A DNA stretch of 64,000 nucleotides from Cryptomeria japonica (taxonomy: Eukaryota > Streptophyta > Pinopsida > Cupressales > Cupressaceae), in assembly GCF_030272615.1 (NCBI RefSeq), contig NC_081414.1, positions 810,377,069 to 810,441,068 on the forward strand, given 5' to 3'. Numbering within the stretch: the stretch's first letter is position 1; the number at the start of each line of letters is the position of its first letter. The notes under the pieces are model-generated. The model was not told where the DNA came from. It made no database searches and worked only from the letters and a program-made list of their open reading frames with translations. The position numbers and the translations under genes are program-made. This document shows positions 46,368 to 59,800 of this stretch, piece by piece.

Positions 46368-49300
46368 AGTGGTATCAGAGCTATATGGTTTTATGGTGTT
46401 ATAACCCTAGGTGTTGAATCCATAAATGCATGAAAGAATGTTAGATAAGGAAAGACATGAGGGTTTTATAGGTTGTTTATTGCAGATTTGAGTCTTTTGA
46501 GTTTGTTGTTATGATGGGTTGTTGGCAGATTTGGGGTTGGCAAAATGTTGGGTCAAATGGGCTTTCTTGGTTGTGATTTTATATGAGGGTTTTGGGGGGT
46601 GAGTTTTCACAAATGGCCTCGTGGGACAAAACAAAACTCATGGATTGATTTAGATTGGCTAGGAGAGAAAAAATAATATATAATTTGACCTATTTTGCTC
46701 ACAGTTGAAAAAAATGCAAAATCAATTTGGTTTGAAGCTCGACGACTGTCAAAATTTAGATCACAGTTCGTAGAAAAAAAATACATTAAAAAATCCCATC
46801 GGATTTTATTTTCTGCAAAATTGAAATTCAAATAAAAATTAGAAAATGGCAGAGGGAGTTTGAAAAGGTATTTGAAAATAAAATATATATATTTTGGTGG
46901 GGGGCGGACCACCACCCCTACCCCCCATGGGTTCATAGGTATCGATAGTACATGTAGACCTATAGGTCTACAGGCTTATTGACCCCCTCCTTCAATGGTG
47001 GTACCACACGGTACCATCGATATTAGTGGAAGCAATGAGGTTCTCCCATCTAGGGTCTGCCAGTACCATGGTCACCCACTTCGGTGGGAAATATAAACCA
47101 AACAAACAATAAAAAATATATTTCTGCCTATGTTTTTTTTTTTTAAATAAAAAAATAAAATGTTAATATTCATTTTTATAGAATTTATCGTATAAAAATT
47201 TGTAATGAAAAATGTCTGCCTGTCAGAATTTTATATGCCAGATTTGATATATGGGTCGGGTTTGGAACCCAAAAATATGTTAATATTTAAAAATGGAAAA
47301 TTATTTTTGGGGCATATTGGAGAAATGATTTTTTGGAGTTGAGTTTCCTACATTTAGCCTAACAGGCTGATTTTCTTCCGCGGAGCATAACTTGGACTAG
47401 GAGCATTGGATTTTTGACTTCTTATAGTCATTGGAAAGGTGATTCAATAAAATTCATTGAGATATGATCAATTTTTCCATATTTTATTATTTTGATAGCG
47501 AAATGTTAGCTGGAAGTCCGAGTTTTCTTTATGACTTTAAGAGGTCATAACTTGAACAAACTGAGTTGGATTTTGGACTTCTAATAGTCAACATAAATCT
47601 CTTGGGGAGAAATATACTTTGGTTAAAATTTGGAGTAGATTTGAGATTATTTATTTGTTGATATTGTGATTTATTTGTTTCTATTGTGATATGAGATGTT
47701 TATGGGCTCTTTTGACTATCATGACATTATGAGTTTATGATATGTTACATATTGGAGATTTAGATTTGATGTCATTGTACACTCGATGTTGTATCTTGAA
47801 TTATCTCATGTTGACATGGATATCAGTTTGGTTTGGGTATGTATGTTTTATTGGTTGGTCTACAACTTGTGCAATTTTGTGAGTTGTGTTTACTTACAGG
47901 ATTGCACGTATGACTTAGATATGGGTTGTCTATGCCCATAGGCCTTTCATTTTTTATGAATGTTCAGATTGGTGACTTGGTTTAGTCACATGGTTTGCTT
48001 ATTTTATTCTCATGGTGAGGAGGAGAGATGTTGCTACCAGGTATAAAAATGATGGAGGACCTATGGTGTTGACTATGTGATGCTAATAGACTGGACATAT
48101 TGAGAGTTAGATGCTTATTTTATGGAGGTGATCATGATTCCATGGTTGTTCCTTGTGTTTAGGGGCTTTGGCATGGCATGATTAGATTTTTAGGTGCTTT
48201 GATTGGTAATGATTTGATTTGGATTCTTGGTTGGTTACGAGAGTATATCTTTTTGTGTTCAGGATCATGGTTACTTAGACTTTTGGGAGCTCATGGTGCG
48301 CACGTTGAGTTCTTTGATTGTTAGATGGATTTGGTTGATTCTCATGTTAGAGGATGGTTTTGTGATGATGTCATGGATAGCTTGGATATACTTTACATGG
48401 GAGATTTTGATTGTTTGTTGGATTGGTTCCTGATTGTTTGTTGGTTGTTTTGTATCTTCTTGGTTTGGAGTTCATGGTTTACTTGATGTTATTGATATTT
48501 CAGTTGCATATGTGTAGATCTAGATGATCTTCATTTAGGAGATGGTTATCATGATGCTAGCGAGATATTTCTATCATAGTTCAGTGGGAGCTTCTAGCAA
48601 TGATGTGTATTCACCATTAGATGGTGGATAATCTTCTTAGTCTACAGATGTTTGGAGGATGCCTTAGATCTTGTTTCTATAGAAGGGTCTTCCACATTTA
48701 TGGGTATACTCGTAGGGGATGGTGATCTTCATGATATTTGAGGATGTTGACATCTTGATGTATCAAGGAGTTCCTTGGTCGAGGTGTAGTTTATGCTTTC
48801 ATTTGATATGTTATCCTTGTTTGATAGGATGGTTGATATTAAGTCATGGTACACTCTTGATTACATGCTTAGATTTTTGGCATGGTATGGTTATTGGATA
48901 TGTTCATAGGGAGCATGTTATCTCCTTTGGAGGGGATGGTTATATAATGTTGTCATGTTATGTTTTTGATTTTGTGGTTGGAGCTTTGACATTGATCTTG
49001 GTATTTCTCTTTGTATTGGGTACATTATCATTTGCTTGATTACATCATGGTGGTCCTATATTGCATTTGGAGTTTGGCATGGATTTATTGGTTACAGGTA
49101 TTCATGGATACATGGAGACATAGTTGATGCGAATATTCTCTTGTGATAAGAATTATGTGTTGAGATGGTTGATGGTTTCAATAGAAAGTCTAATGAGCAT
49201 AAATTTGGTATGGACTTGAGAGGAGATTGTTCTTAGATGAGTCATGATGACTTAGATATCTAGGATGAACATTCCCATTCCCCACTCTTGGTCTATTTAG

Positions 49301-50537
49301 TGGCTTACTACTTGAGAGGTATTTCCCATTGTTTCTTTCAGGTGCATTATGTTTATGCTTATCTTTCATAGATATGGATATTGAGCTATGGATAGATGGT
49401 TAGCTCTAGAGGATTCAGTTTGAGAGATGTTAGGCATTGGTTATCTCCTTTTGCATTTGAGTTATTATTATGATATTCATTATTATTGATTTTGGGAGAT
49501 GGTTTATTGGGCATATTCCCTTAGGATTGGGAATGGATATTTAATTTGATCTTCTTAGTTATGAAAGGCTTACATCAATGTTGGTTACATGATATATATG
49601 GTTGTTTGGTCCAAGGGACTGAATGGTTTTGGGTGTTGTGATGCTTTTCCTTTGTGGCTTTATGGAGGAGATCATACTTGACATAGCTGGCATTTTAGAG
49701 GTGTATGTGTAGAAGTACGTGCTATAGGTTTTAGTTTGTATTGTTACTCTCTTTGTTTCGATTATCTTCATGGATGTTTGTATTCACATTACACTAGTTG
49801 GAGGTTGTTTTGAGCTACTTGTTCACTAATTTTGTGCTCATGTGTTGTCATATGGGAGATGGCATAGAGGTTCCTTTATCTCTTTCTTTTGTTGGTGTGG
49901 ATAATATGGGAGAATGTTGGAGACATGGTGTGAGAGTGATACTTACAGGTTATCGGTTTACATGATGTTCATATTGATGTGGATGTTCTTGATACTACAT
50001 GGTTACACTTCTATGATATGATGTTAGTGGATTCATTTATGATATTGGCATTAACTATACAGTGGGAGTTCCTTGTTGTACATATGTGGTAGGTATTGCA
50101 CTTGGGGCTTAAGGTTGCATGTTATAGGTTGCATATGTTGATGAGATATTATTAATTTGGTTTGTATGCCTTGGATGCATGTATAGTTGATGTGTTAGCA
50201 ATTGCTATGGGTGTTATTTCAGCTATGTAAACAACTACCTTTTCATTGGATACCTTTGGATTAGTGTTTGTGTTTGGATATGAGTTGGTGCAAGACTTAT
50301 CATTTGTTATGAGAGATTGTGTAGTTTTCTCTATGGATGGCCTTTTCATGTCCAGTGGTAGTGGCATGATGGATGGTGGGAGTATTCATGTATGAGATGG
50401 TGGTCACTTTATTTCTTGTTGCAGGTGTCTTGATGGAGCACATGGAGCACTTGGATTCTATGATGGTATATGTGAATGGGGAGATCAATCTCTTGTTTGT
50501 GTGGTGGATTACTTCTTGGCCCTTATGCAATGTATAC
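46368..50537 (+). other. LARD-1 non-coding interior
   Basis: About 4.2 kb, T/G-rich on the plus strand, with only short frames. The primer site TGGTATCAGAGC at 46370-46381 matches initiator-Met tRNA exactly over 12 bases. A PolyPro-like GGGGGGCGG block near 46900 starts the distinct segment shared with LARD-2. Confidence 0.7.
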
Positions 50538-50548
50538 AAGTGGGAGAA

Positions 50549-51285
50549 TATTGGGAAAATGGTGTTGTACACCTTGCATAATAATATTTCATTGTTGTAT
50601 TATTTTATTATTGTGTGAGGTGGAAATTGAATTATCTTGTAATATCATATTGTATTGTTGCACCTAGGAGCACCTAGATGGACGTGCAACATGTAGAGAT
50701 TCCCTTCAAATATTCTTGTAACCACTTGATAAGTTGTATTGACACATTGGTATTACTATATTATAATTATTTAATATTGGGGAATGTAATTGTGACGAAT
50801 TACCCAATATTAAATGTGGGTCAAGGGTAGGTAGGAAAATATTTTATTTTATTGTCACATGGTTTTGATGTAATACCACATGGTAGTTTTGTGGGAGCTT
50901 GTGTTTATAAAAGAAACCACAAGGGTGTTTGTTTGGGTTGGTCAATTATCCAAGTTAGCATTTGTGGAGGTTGAAAGTATGGCATGGGATGTGTGGTTAC
51001 ATGCTTGTTCACATGGAGTGCTTGTTGATGGCTTGTTGATGGTTGGGTTTCAAAAGCTTACATAGTTGTATTGTAATATTGCATTGATGCATAATACATG
51101 GTGATGGATGATTTTGGAGGTTGTTTTTTTTTGTCTCATGAGGGTTTTCCCAACGTATATCTTGTGTCACATTTTCATGGTTATGTTGTCTATTCTTTGC
51201 ATGTGGATTCTATGTGATTATTTTGTTGAAATCATAAATGGATTATGTGGAAATTTTCATAAAGTTGACTGCAAGTTTCCTTACA
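50549..51285 (+). repeat. LARD-1 3' LTR
   Basis: TATTGGGAAAATGG (from TGTTGG) to ...GTTTCCTTACA, 737 bp, then the AATAG duplication. Confidence 0.9.
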
Positions 51286-51337
51286 AATAGTTCTGTTTTA
51301 GATTTACAATTTTTTGGTAATAAATGATAGGAAAAAG

Positions 51338-53588
51338 TGTGAGAGTTGAGAAATACAACACCACAGGAGCCCAAAAGATCTCTGCAAGCTGAAATAAACC
51401 TATTACAAGGAGAAGCAAGGAAGCAACAAAGGAAAAACAAATACATAGAAAATACGCTCAAAAAAATGAGAGCTCAATATTCATCAAAAAGTGTAATGTG
51501 ATAATAATACAAAGAAAAAAAAAATTAACCTCTAATAGTTCGAGAAACCCTAAAAAGGAAAACCTAGGCTTGCACATACTAATTAATAAAAGAATTCATT
51601 ATTATGCACCTAAAGTTAGCTTAAGTGTAAAAGAAATAAAGGGAACTTAAATAATTAAACAAATTTTGTTTAATTAATCAAGTAAAGACTTGATTACTCT
51701 AACACCCCCCCTTAAGCTAGACTTAGGGAGAAGCTAAAACCTAGAATAGCTACTGAAAGCGGGAAAGATGGATCCTGGCAACAAGGGCTGATTAGGTAAC
51801 CAAATACAACCAAATCTCTATGAACCGGAGAAATAGAGAAAACCACGTGGGAAAAAAACTCTACTCCAAACAAAGATGGAAAAATAAGAAGAACACCACT
51901 CAAGTAGGAAATAGCTAGAAACATTGTCGAAGAGTAACTGTTGATCTGAAGAACCTCCACTAAAATAGAACATGACTAGGTAGAGAAGAATTTAATCTAT
52001 ATGAGTGCCCTCAAATGACACTACTCGGATCAGATGGCAAACAAAGGAAAAAAACTGAACTCGAAGATATAGATGGCATGAGAAACCAAAGCCTAAAGAG
52101 TTGATCAATCAAACCAAGGAAGTATTAGAAACAACAGGACAATATCTTATTGAGGAATATTTTATTCAGTTTTTTGCTTTTCAGCACTCTGGTAAATATC
52201 TTGGATGTTTTAGGTCCTGCAATCTCTTCTCTAAGTAGGATGTCTCGGTTTTGGTTGTTCTTTCTATTTCCAGTCTTCTTATCATTGTAGCTTTTTATTT
52301 ATGTAAACGCACTGAGATAAAGTGCCATCATGCATTGTTTACTTGGGATCTTGCAAATCTTGTTCCTTATTGTACATGCACTACTTCTAAAGTGCCATGG
52401 GGGAGTTGATGTTTACCTTTTATTTTTCATCTACCTTTGTCTAGTGAGTGTTCCTTCCACGACACTATGTAATTTCTCAGAACCTTCGATCTTACTGGTT
52501 CTTTGTCATGCAGTTCTTGTTGGCCATTCTTTTCAGTATACATGTCCCTCTCCCTCTTCAACATTATGAGGAGGTTTGTCCTATTGGTTCTAATGCTTCC
52601 ATGGTTCTATTGATCAACTCTTCAGGCTTTTGTTTCTCCTGCCATCTCTATCTTCAATTTCAGCTATTTGTCTTTGTTTTCCATCTGATTCTAGTAGTGT
52701 CATTTGAGGGTACTGATGTAGATTACAGTCTTCTCTACCTGGTAATGTTCTATTTCAGCACTATGGGAAGGTTTTTCCTATTGGTTCTAATGCATCCTTG
52801 GTTTGATTGATCAGATCTTCAAGCTTTGGTCCTCATGCCATCTTTATCTTTGAGTTCATTTGTTTGCCTTTGTTTGCAAAAAATCAATTTTCAGTCTGCA
52901 TGTCGTAAAAAGGCAAAATAAAAAATTTAGAATTTTTTTCTCGAACTGTGTGCCAGGGATGTATGACCTAGTACTGAAAAAAATACACCCCTAGAGGCTC
53001 AGGTGACAAAAATGATTAATTTTTAATGACCATGGGGTCTTTTGGGCCTTCTGAGCATGATGGTGAGGTTCGTTTAGGCCCAAAGTGCTCAGAAAAAAGA
53101 AAAAAAAAAAAAAGGCCTATCCCTAGGTGCATAAAAAACTTCTAAAAAAGCCCAGATCTACTTCTAATGCAAAAAATCTCAAAACGAGAACAAATAGTTG
53201 TAGATCTGAAGCTCTGATACCATCTGAGAGTTGAGAAATACAACACCATAGGAGCTCAAAGGATCTCTATAAGTTGAAACAAACCTATTACAAGGAGAAG
53301 CAAGGAAGCAATAAAGGAAAAACAAATACACATAAAATATGCTCAAAAAGATGAGAGATCAATATTCACCAAAATGTGTAATGTGATAATCATACAAAGA
53401 AAAGAAAATTAACCTCTAATAGGTCAAAAAACCCTAAAAAGGAAAACCTAGGCTTGCACATAATAATTAATAAAATAATTAATTATTATGCACCTAAAGT
53501 TAGCTTAAGTGTAAAAGAGATAAAGGGAACTCAAATAATTAAACAAATATTGTTTAATTAATCAAGTAAATATTCGATTACTCTAACA
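51338..53588 (-). mobile_element. Small (2.25 kb) coding-poor LTR element
   Basis: LTR copies 51338-51704 and 53225-53588 (about 365 bp), on the minus strand TGTTAGAGTAATC... to ...TCTCA. AAAAG flanks both ends (51333-51337, 53589-53593). The primer site complement GCTCTGATACCA lies at 53211-53222 and a CCCCCCCTTAAG polypurine complement at 51705-51715. The 1.5-kb interior has no Gag or Pol. It carries an internal inverted repeat and a tandem repeat of about 199 bp (from about 52558 and 52757). Larger than a classic TRIM; best called a short non-autonomous LTR element. Confidence 0.85.
51900..52860. repeat. Internal inverted and tandem repeats of the small LTR element
   Basis: Segment 51960-52130 is approximately the reverse complement of 52585-52760. 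The latter recurs in tandem at about 52757-52860 (TTCCTATTGGTTCTAATGCA-type start). A transcript could fold into a hairpin with an arm of about 170 bp. Confidence 0.65.
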
Positions 53589-55624
53589 AAAAGAATCAAT
53601 GTTATTTGATGATATAAAGAATTCAAAATGTACATTTTCATTTGGATAAAGAAATATGAATACTCTAGTAATGTAATTGGTGTCTCCATGTCTTTACATT
53701 TATATTAGTAACCTATGAGAAAAAAAAAGAAAGTCACATTAAGATTGTCATTTGAATGGTTGAATTTTAGGATTAATTTTTTTGATAATAAGTCATAGGA
53801 AAAAGTGTCAATGTTATTTGATAGTATAAAGAATTGAAAATAACATTGACATTTGATAATAAAAAAAATTCAATATTATAGTAAGATTTAAGTACATGAA
53901 AAATAGATGTATTTCATAAAAGAAAATGGTACATTAAGTGTTCTTGATGCATTAAAGCATGTCTTCTTCTCTTTTTTTTCTCAAAACTTGTTTTCTTTTC
54001 TTTAATTTATCGTATTTTTCATATGTGAATGGTAGCATGATTTGTATTCCTTGTAATCATTTTGCACAAGAGATATCCACAAACGTTAGACAAAGTCTAC
54101 TCAAGATTTCATATCACCAAATGGCTCCAACTCTCCAACCCCTTCAAAAGACTCATGGAAAACTCTATAATATTTGTAAATGATATTACTAATATTATTT
54201 GGGGTTCCAAGAAGTCAGGTTGTACATATTTCACATTCTTACCCCTCTAAAAGACCTATAGGCTAGTAGTATTCCCAAATTGCAAATCAGAGCATCACTT
54301 TTAGCCCAAGTGTAATCTTAAGAAAAAAACATTTATTTTGAGTACCCTTTTTGGATTTATTAAACATATGTTAGAATGAGAATAGGTTTTTTAGAACATG
54401 GGAGTCAAATATTGACTGGTAATTTTTATCCTAGGCCTAATTAGTTCAAAAAATTGAGTTTTTTGGTAATACCTTTTCATGCACACCTAACCTAGAGGAT
54501 CCAAGACCATTTTGGGATGAATATTTCGATTTTATACAAAATATATCAAAATTAGGTGGGTTGTTTTGTAACACAAGGGCCTAAAATTAACTGGTCATAT
54601 GCATTAGGCTCATCCACTAAGGGTTTTGCAGACCCTGTCTCAATAAAATGCATCTAAAATACTCAAACCTCAACAAATATAGATGAGAATAGTCACAATT
54701 AAAAGGTTATTCAATCCTCTATCTAACCATATAACTTTCAAATTATATAACATATGTATAGATCCATACTATTCACTGCATCTTGAGTGTTACTTGAAAA
54801 TCTGGAAGTTGCAGTCATTAAAATGATCATAACTTTCAAAATACTAAATGAAAATAAATGAAATAATAAAAAAAAAAGGATTCATATATTCATTAATCCC
54901 AATACATGAAAGATCATCCAAAGGCCATACAACGGTCTGGAGTAGAGCAAAATGTTGAAAAATGTAGAAAACATGATGTATTTTATTCAATAACTTCTCA
55001 AAACATTGCATTCCACTTCTACCCTTGTCCTCTTGACCTTACATGAAGTATTTGAAAATATTTAAACTCATTACCAACTTTTGGTAACTATCCAACCAAA
55101 TCCTACATAAATTTTCAAATCATAACCTTTCATATTCCCAATTTTTTCATTTTTACAACAAGACGATTTTGCAAGAATTGACATTTTTTGACAAAATGAA
55201 CTCATGGTCACCTAATAACCTATTGAATGACTCATAAATGTTAAATATAGTCTAAATGACCTTATGAAATGACCCAAAAACAATGTAAAGAAATTTTTTC
55301 CAAGATGTTCTCATGGAGGCATAAAGTCCACTAGGTGCTCCTTTTCCAAATTTTCAGAGGAAAGAAAATTCAAGTCCTCTTGAATGCAAGTCTGCTCCTT
55401 CTTCCTAGTCTTCCAATTATTATCCAACTTATCCTTTATAAATGCAACTCTTCATGTGTCCTTCTTCCTCTTCTACTTCTTACACCATCTCCTATCCATG
55501 ATTTTCTCAGTTTCTAGATTTTAAAACTCCATTTCTTGTTTAAATGCCTCAATATCATCATTTATCTCCATCCGCATACCGTGTATGCACTTATCATTGT
55601 TCTTTATAACCTGAACATACATAA
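53589..55624. other. AT-rich host DNA, no genes; 212-bp tandem repeat at its left end
   Basis: The AGGAAAAAG...CAATGTTATTTGAT unit occurs at 51329-51337 joined to 53594 onward, and again near 53798-53830, about 212 bp later once the small LTR element is removed. The remainder (53850-55624) has only short frames and no recognised element. Confidence 0.5.
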
Positions 55625-55838
55625 CTTTGGAAACAAGGAACACTGAGAGGGGGGTGAATCAATGTTATGCAATCTTTAACTTTATAGAATTGTACTTTCA
55701 ACCACTTAATGCATATGAATAAAAGAAAGCTGCAATAACATAAACCAAATAACCACAACACCATAACACCAAGGTTTTTATACATGGAAATCTAGTTAAG
55801 GGAAAAACCACAATCGGGATGAACCCACAATATAAATA
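55625..55838 (-). repeat. Element D 3' LTR, distal part
   Basis: On the minus strand it carries GTGGTTTTTCCCTTAAC, a CACCCCCCTCTCAGTGTTCC motif and a decayed terminus near 55625. Interrupted at 55838 by element C; the rest is at 62401-63290. Confidence 0.75.
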
Positions 55839-56642
55839 TTTTAGGATTCCCACAGATACTGAGAGGGGGGGTGAATCAGTATCTAACCAGTTATAATATT
55901 TTCTTGACTTAAAACATGTAAAGCATATTAATATTGTATACCGGTAAATGGGAAATAATGCAATAAACAAAGATAAGAACAACCACATGAGAAACACACC
56001 ATAACAGAGTAGTTTAACGAGGAAACCTGGTGTGGGAAAAACCTCAATGGGATTTGTAACCCACAATATTCACTTACTGGCCAATAAGAGAATATTACTG
56101 CTACAAGAGGGGCCTGCACATGTAGGAAGGCCAAGTGCCTAGAGCTCACTGCTCAATTACAAAATGGGAAGTCTCACTGACTTACAAAATGGATTATATA
56201 AATCCAATGTCTTGTACTGCTTCAAAATAGCATCTACTATGCCAGATCCAGTATCGGTTTATAGCTCTGCTTCATACATAAACCCTTAACCTATAATTCA
56301 CATAATAGGTATGCCTTATTTCTCCTAATTACATTCCTTTTTCCTTTTTTATTTGTTCTACAATGATCTCTTATATATATGAGTCATTTTACAATTGGCC
56401 AAGTCGGCTTACAATGATTTTACAATAATAAACAAAATAAATTACAAACAAAATTCCTGTCGGCTTCTATGCTGGTATGCTTTCTTTCACTGCTGGTATC
56501 GGTGGTCTGTGTGTCGGTGTAGAATCTGACTTTGCTGGTACCGGTGGATTGCCTTGTTGGTTTCATAGGATTGTAAGGTTTCCATCAATGACAAAATCTT
56601 CAATCACCTACTATGTCTCATTGGAGTGTGCATTTGCCAACA
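55839..56642 (-). repeat. Element C 3' LTR
   Basis: 804 bp. The minus strand starts TGTTGGCAAATGCACACTCC and ends ...GGAATCCTAAAA (TG...CA end mutated). Includes the GCAGGCCCCTCTTG and GGTTTTTCCC...CAGGTTTCC blocks and CACCCCCCCTCTCAGT. Confidence 0.9.
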
Positions 56643-56848
56643 ATCTCCCCCTTTGGCATTGATGGCAACACTCATGAGAAAAATTCAGAAGTGTATCCAA
56701 AAATTGAAGTCCAATTATTGTTACCAAAAATGTGTGCTCCCCCTGAGAAAATGATCCTTAAGTTATTTGATTTTTCTCATACCACTACTCCCCCTTTGGC
56801 ATTAATGAAAAAGGTTGTCAAAGTGTCAATTGAGTGTGGTTTCTAGCT
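56643..56848 (-). promoter_or_regulatory. Element C serial polypurine tracts
   Basis: On the minus strand AAAGGGGGAGAT (56643-56654) primes next to the LTR. Further copies are near 56737-56744 (CAGGGGGAG) and 56788-56799 (CCAAAGGGGGAG). Confidence 0.75.
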
Positions 56849-59800
56849 TCATCCTTGTAACCGGTTGGTTACAATCTGAAAAAGATCTACCAAAACAAGA
56901 TTCAAGCTCTCAATGAACTTTTTGCTGTCTTTTATTGTGGCCTCTGTCCTCTAAACTATACTGGTGAGGTGTTGCATTTTCTCTACTGATTTTTTCTATC
57001 CTTGAACCAAGGCATTATATATTTCTTTCCTTAAGGTGGTGAGGTAGTCCAGTTGTGGACTTAGTCTCCATTTAAGATCCTTAGCCTTAACTTTTATTCT
57101 TTCCTTTTCTCTTTCCAGCTTAACTAGTTCTTCCTCAAAACCTATTATCTTATGCTCAAAAACTGATAATGAATCAGATGAGTTAATGAAATTGTCAGCT
57201 AGTTGATTTATTTCCTCTTGTATTTTGTTGATCTTCTTATCTATATCAACTATCAAAAAGTTAGTCTTACAAGCATCTCTATACAAAGTTTTGAATTCCT
57301 TTAATGTGCTACATAATTCCAGTAGAAGTGTGTCAAACTACCTTGTGCACTTCTTTATTTCTTCCTCAAGGAATTTGTGTTTTTCCTTCTCTAATCTCTC
57401 CTTGAATGCTTCCTCTTTTATTTGTTCAACTATCACAGTGTTTTCAGTAATATACTTAGACAAAGTGTCAAGTTGACTCAAAGAATCTTTATTATCTACA
57501 TTACATTTTGGAGCTATCATCTTCAGAATTGGGATTGTATCATCTATAGCCTTGTATGCTTGTGAGCTACAATCTATTATTTTCTTTAAGGAGTCCAAAA
57601 GAACTTCTGCTACATTAGTTGATTTGAATCCTACAGTTGAAGTGCCAACACTATGTATCCCGCTGGTGGGAGCAATATCCTTGCTTGTGGTGACCTCTGG
57701 TAGGTCAGTTTGGGTTTCCATTTCCTTAAGAAAAGGTTTGTCTTGCTCAGCTGATGCTGGTGGTACTGATTTTGTGTGAACCTATTGCTGTGATGGAGCC
57801 TGTTGCTCTGCTTGTTGTTCTGCTTGTTGTTCTGTGTTACCATCTACCGATTTACCTTTTGTGTTATCTATTATCGGTGCCTCACTACCCATAATTGTCT
57901 TTCCAATTGTGTCCTTATCTACCACAATGTTAACTTTCTGAGTATCAATGTCAACTGTGTATAACACCTCGGAGTTTGGATTAGTGTTCTCTTGTGGTAT
58001 CTCCATACTCTCATTAGTCGGTTGACTTTTAGTTGTAACTACTAGTGGAGTATTCAGAGGCGACGGGGATAAGTTTTATTTTATTTTTATGCTCGGAGGT
58101 CCACCAACCTTGCCTTTACCCTTATCCTTATCTTTCTGATATACTTTCATAGGTTTAGGATTTCTATAGTCTTCCTGCTTTTCTTTCTCAACAAGGAATA
58201 TGTCCCATGTACTAGTAGTTTCCTTTGAAACCTCATTTACTCTACCAACCATAAGTGCTACATGCTGGTGTGCAGTTGAGAATACTGCCCGGTTAGCCTC
58301 TGAGATCATATCATCTATCTCCTTTGGTGAGTTAACATGATAAACAACAACTAGTTTCTCAATTTTTATTTTCTTGTCAAGCTCTACAACAACTTGCCTT
58401 CTAGCTTCAAGTCTCTTAAATAGTTCTACCGGTAATTCATCTACAACTTGCATCAAGAATTTCTTATAGATATCCAAGTGTAGAATTACACTATTTTCAA
58501 CTTTCTCCTTGTCATCAACTGATAATGTATCATATAATTTGTTGATGTTTTTCAGCTGTCTATCCTCTGTTATTTCATCTAGTAGTTTGTCAATTGGAGA
58601 AATGTTTTGTTGAGCCTTTTTCTTTGGTGTTAACTTTTTCTTCTTTGGAGTTGTCTTCTTAGCCGGGGGCCTTACTGCTTGTTGTTTTTGTCTAGTTCTT
58701 CTAGGCAAAGATGTCGATACTAGTGAAGGTTCTCTTTTCCTCACAACTCTTTTAAATGCAGCTGGCATGTCACTTTCCGAAGAAGTTGCTATCGGTGAAA
58801 GGTGAGTTTTTGGTTGTTGTTCTTGTAGCTCATCTTCAGTGATACCAGTTTGTTTAAGTACATCTTCTTTGATAGCCTTTGCTTGCCTAGATCCTCTTCT
58901 TACTGTTGCTTCTACCTTCTTTACTCTTTTCTTTGATTGAATTTGATTCTCAATAGTCTCAGCATTACCAAATACCTCTTCTTTTGGTTCCTCAGGTGCT
59001 TCTAGAAGGGCTTTTGCATATGTTTCAATTATGTTGTCATCAGTCTCATAACCCATTTCAGTAACCCAAATGGTTCTTGGGACAACTGCCTCCATCCAAA
59101 TCTCATCCTTCTTAATAACAAAGCATATTTCATCCTTATACTTATCTACAATTGCTTGTGAAAGTCTGACTCTAGTATTCATCCAGGCCTTTAATGCCTG
59201 AAAGTACTCATTTGTATTCTTTTCTCTATTTTCACCCATGTTGTGTAGTAAATTAGATAGGTGTTTGCCTACCGGTATGTCAAAAACTAGATTTTTGTTG
59301 CCAATACTGGGCACCTATTTTGTTATGTGCAACATTAAAGAGACAAGTAGGTTACCATCTAAATGTCCCCTTTTTGTCTTTCTTGATTTTTCCAAGATTA
59401 TCAATCAGTTCATCCTTCAACCATTCACACACATCTATTTTTGCATTATCCTTGATCATATCATGAGAACTCTTTTTGCATAAACTAGAAACTAAGTTTA
59501 ACCTGTTTGCATGTGTTGTTTTACACCCTAAAATCATGCTAATGAATTTGACATTCTTGTCGGTTACATCATTCACTCTTAAAAATCTCTTGTTAGATGT
59601 TGCACCTGTTAGGTTAGTCATTGGGTCATTTGAGACCTTCTTTGTCTTATCAAGTCTGTTATCGGTGGAGGGTAACCCTGTCACAACCTTTACTACCTCT
59701 TTAGTTATTTTTTGAACTGAGTCTAACCAAAAAAATTCACCATGAACCCTGCTTAAAACTATCCTTATAACATCCTTAGGGAATTCCGAAATACTGAGGA

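Larger units (their letters stand above)
40016..51285 (+). mobile_element. LARD-1: large coding-poor LTR element, with LARD-2 nested in its 5' LTR
   Basis: The 5' LTR is in two pieces, 40016-40334 and 45955-46367, because LARD-2 is inserted in it. The 3' LTR is 50549-51285 (737 bp). AATAG is duplicated perfectly at 40011-40015 and 51286-51290. The primer site TGGTATCAGAGC is intact at 46370-46381, and the polypurine tract AAGTGGGAGAA lies at 50538-50548. The 4.2-kb interior contains only short frames with no Gag or Pol signature. This fits a large retrotransposon derivative dependent on another element's proteins. Confidence 0.9.

Noticed and set aside
46370-46381. TGGTATCAGAGC motifs here and at 61599-61610, considered as tRNA-related genes
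   Set aside because: They are primer-binding sites next to LTR ends; no tRNA cloverleaf follows.
53959-54250. Overlapping plus-strand frames of 62-74 codons
   Set aside because: Low-complexity start, no domain and no homologous copy in the window.
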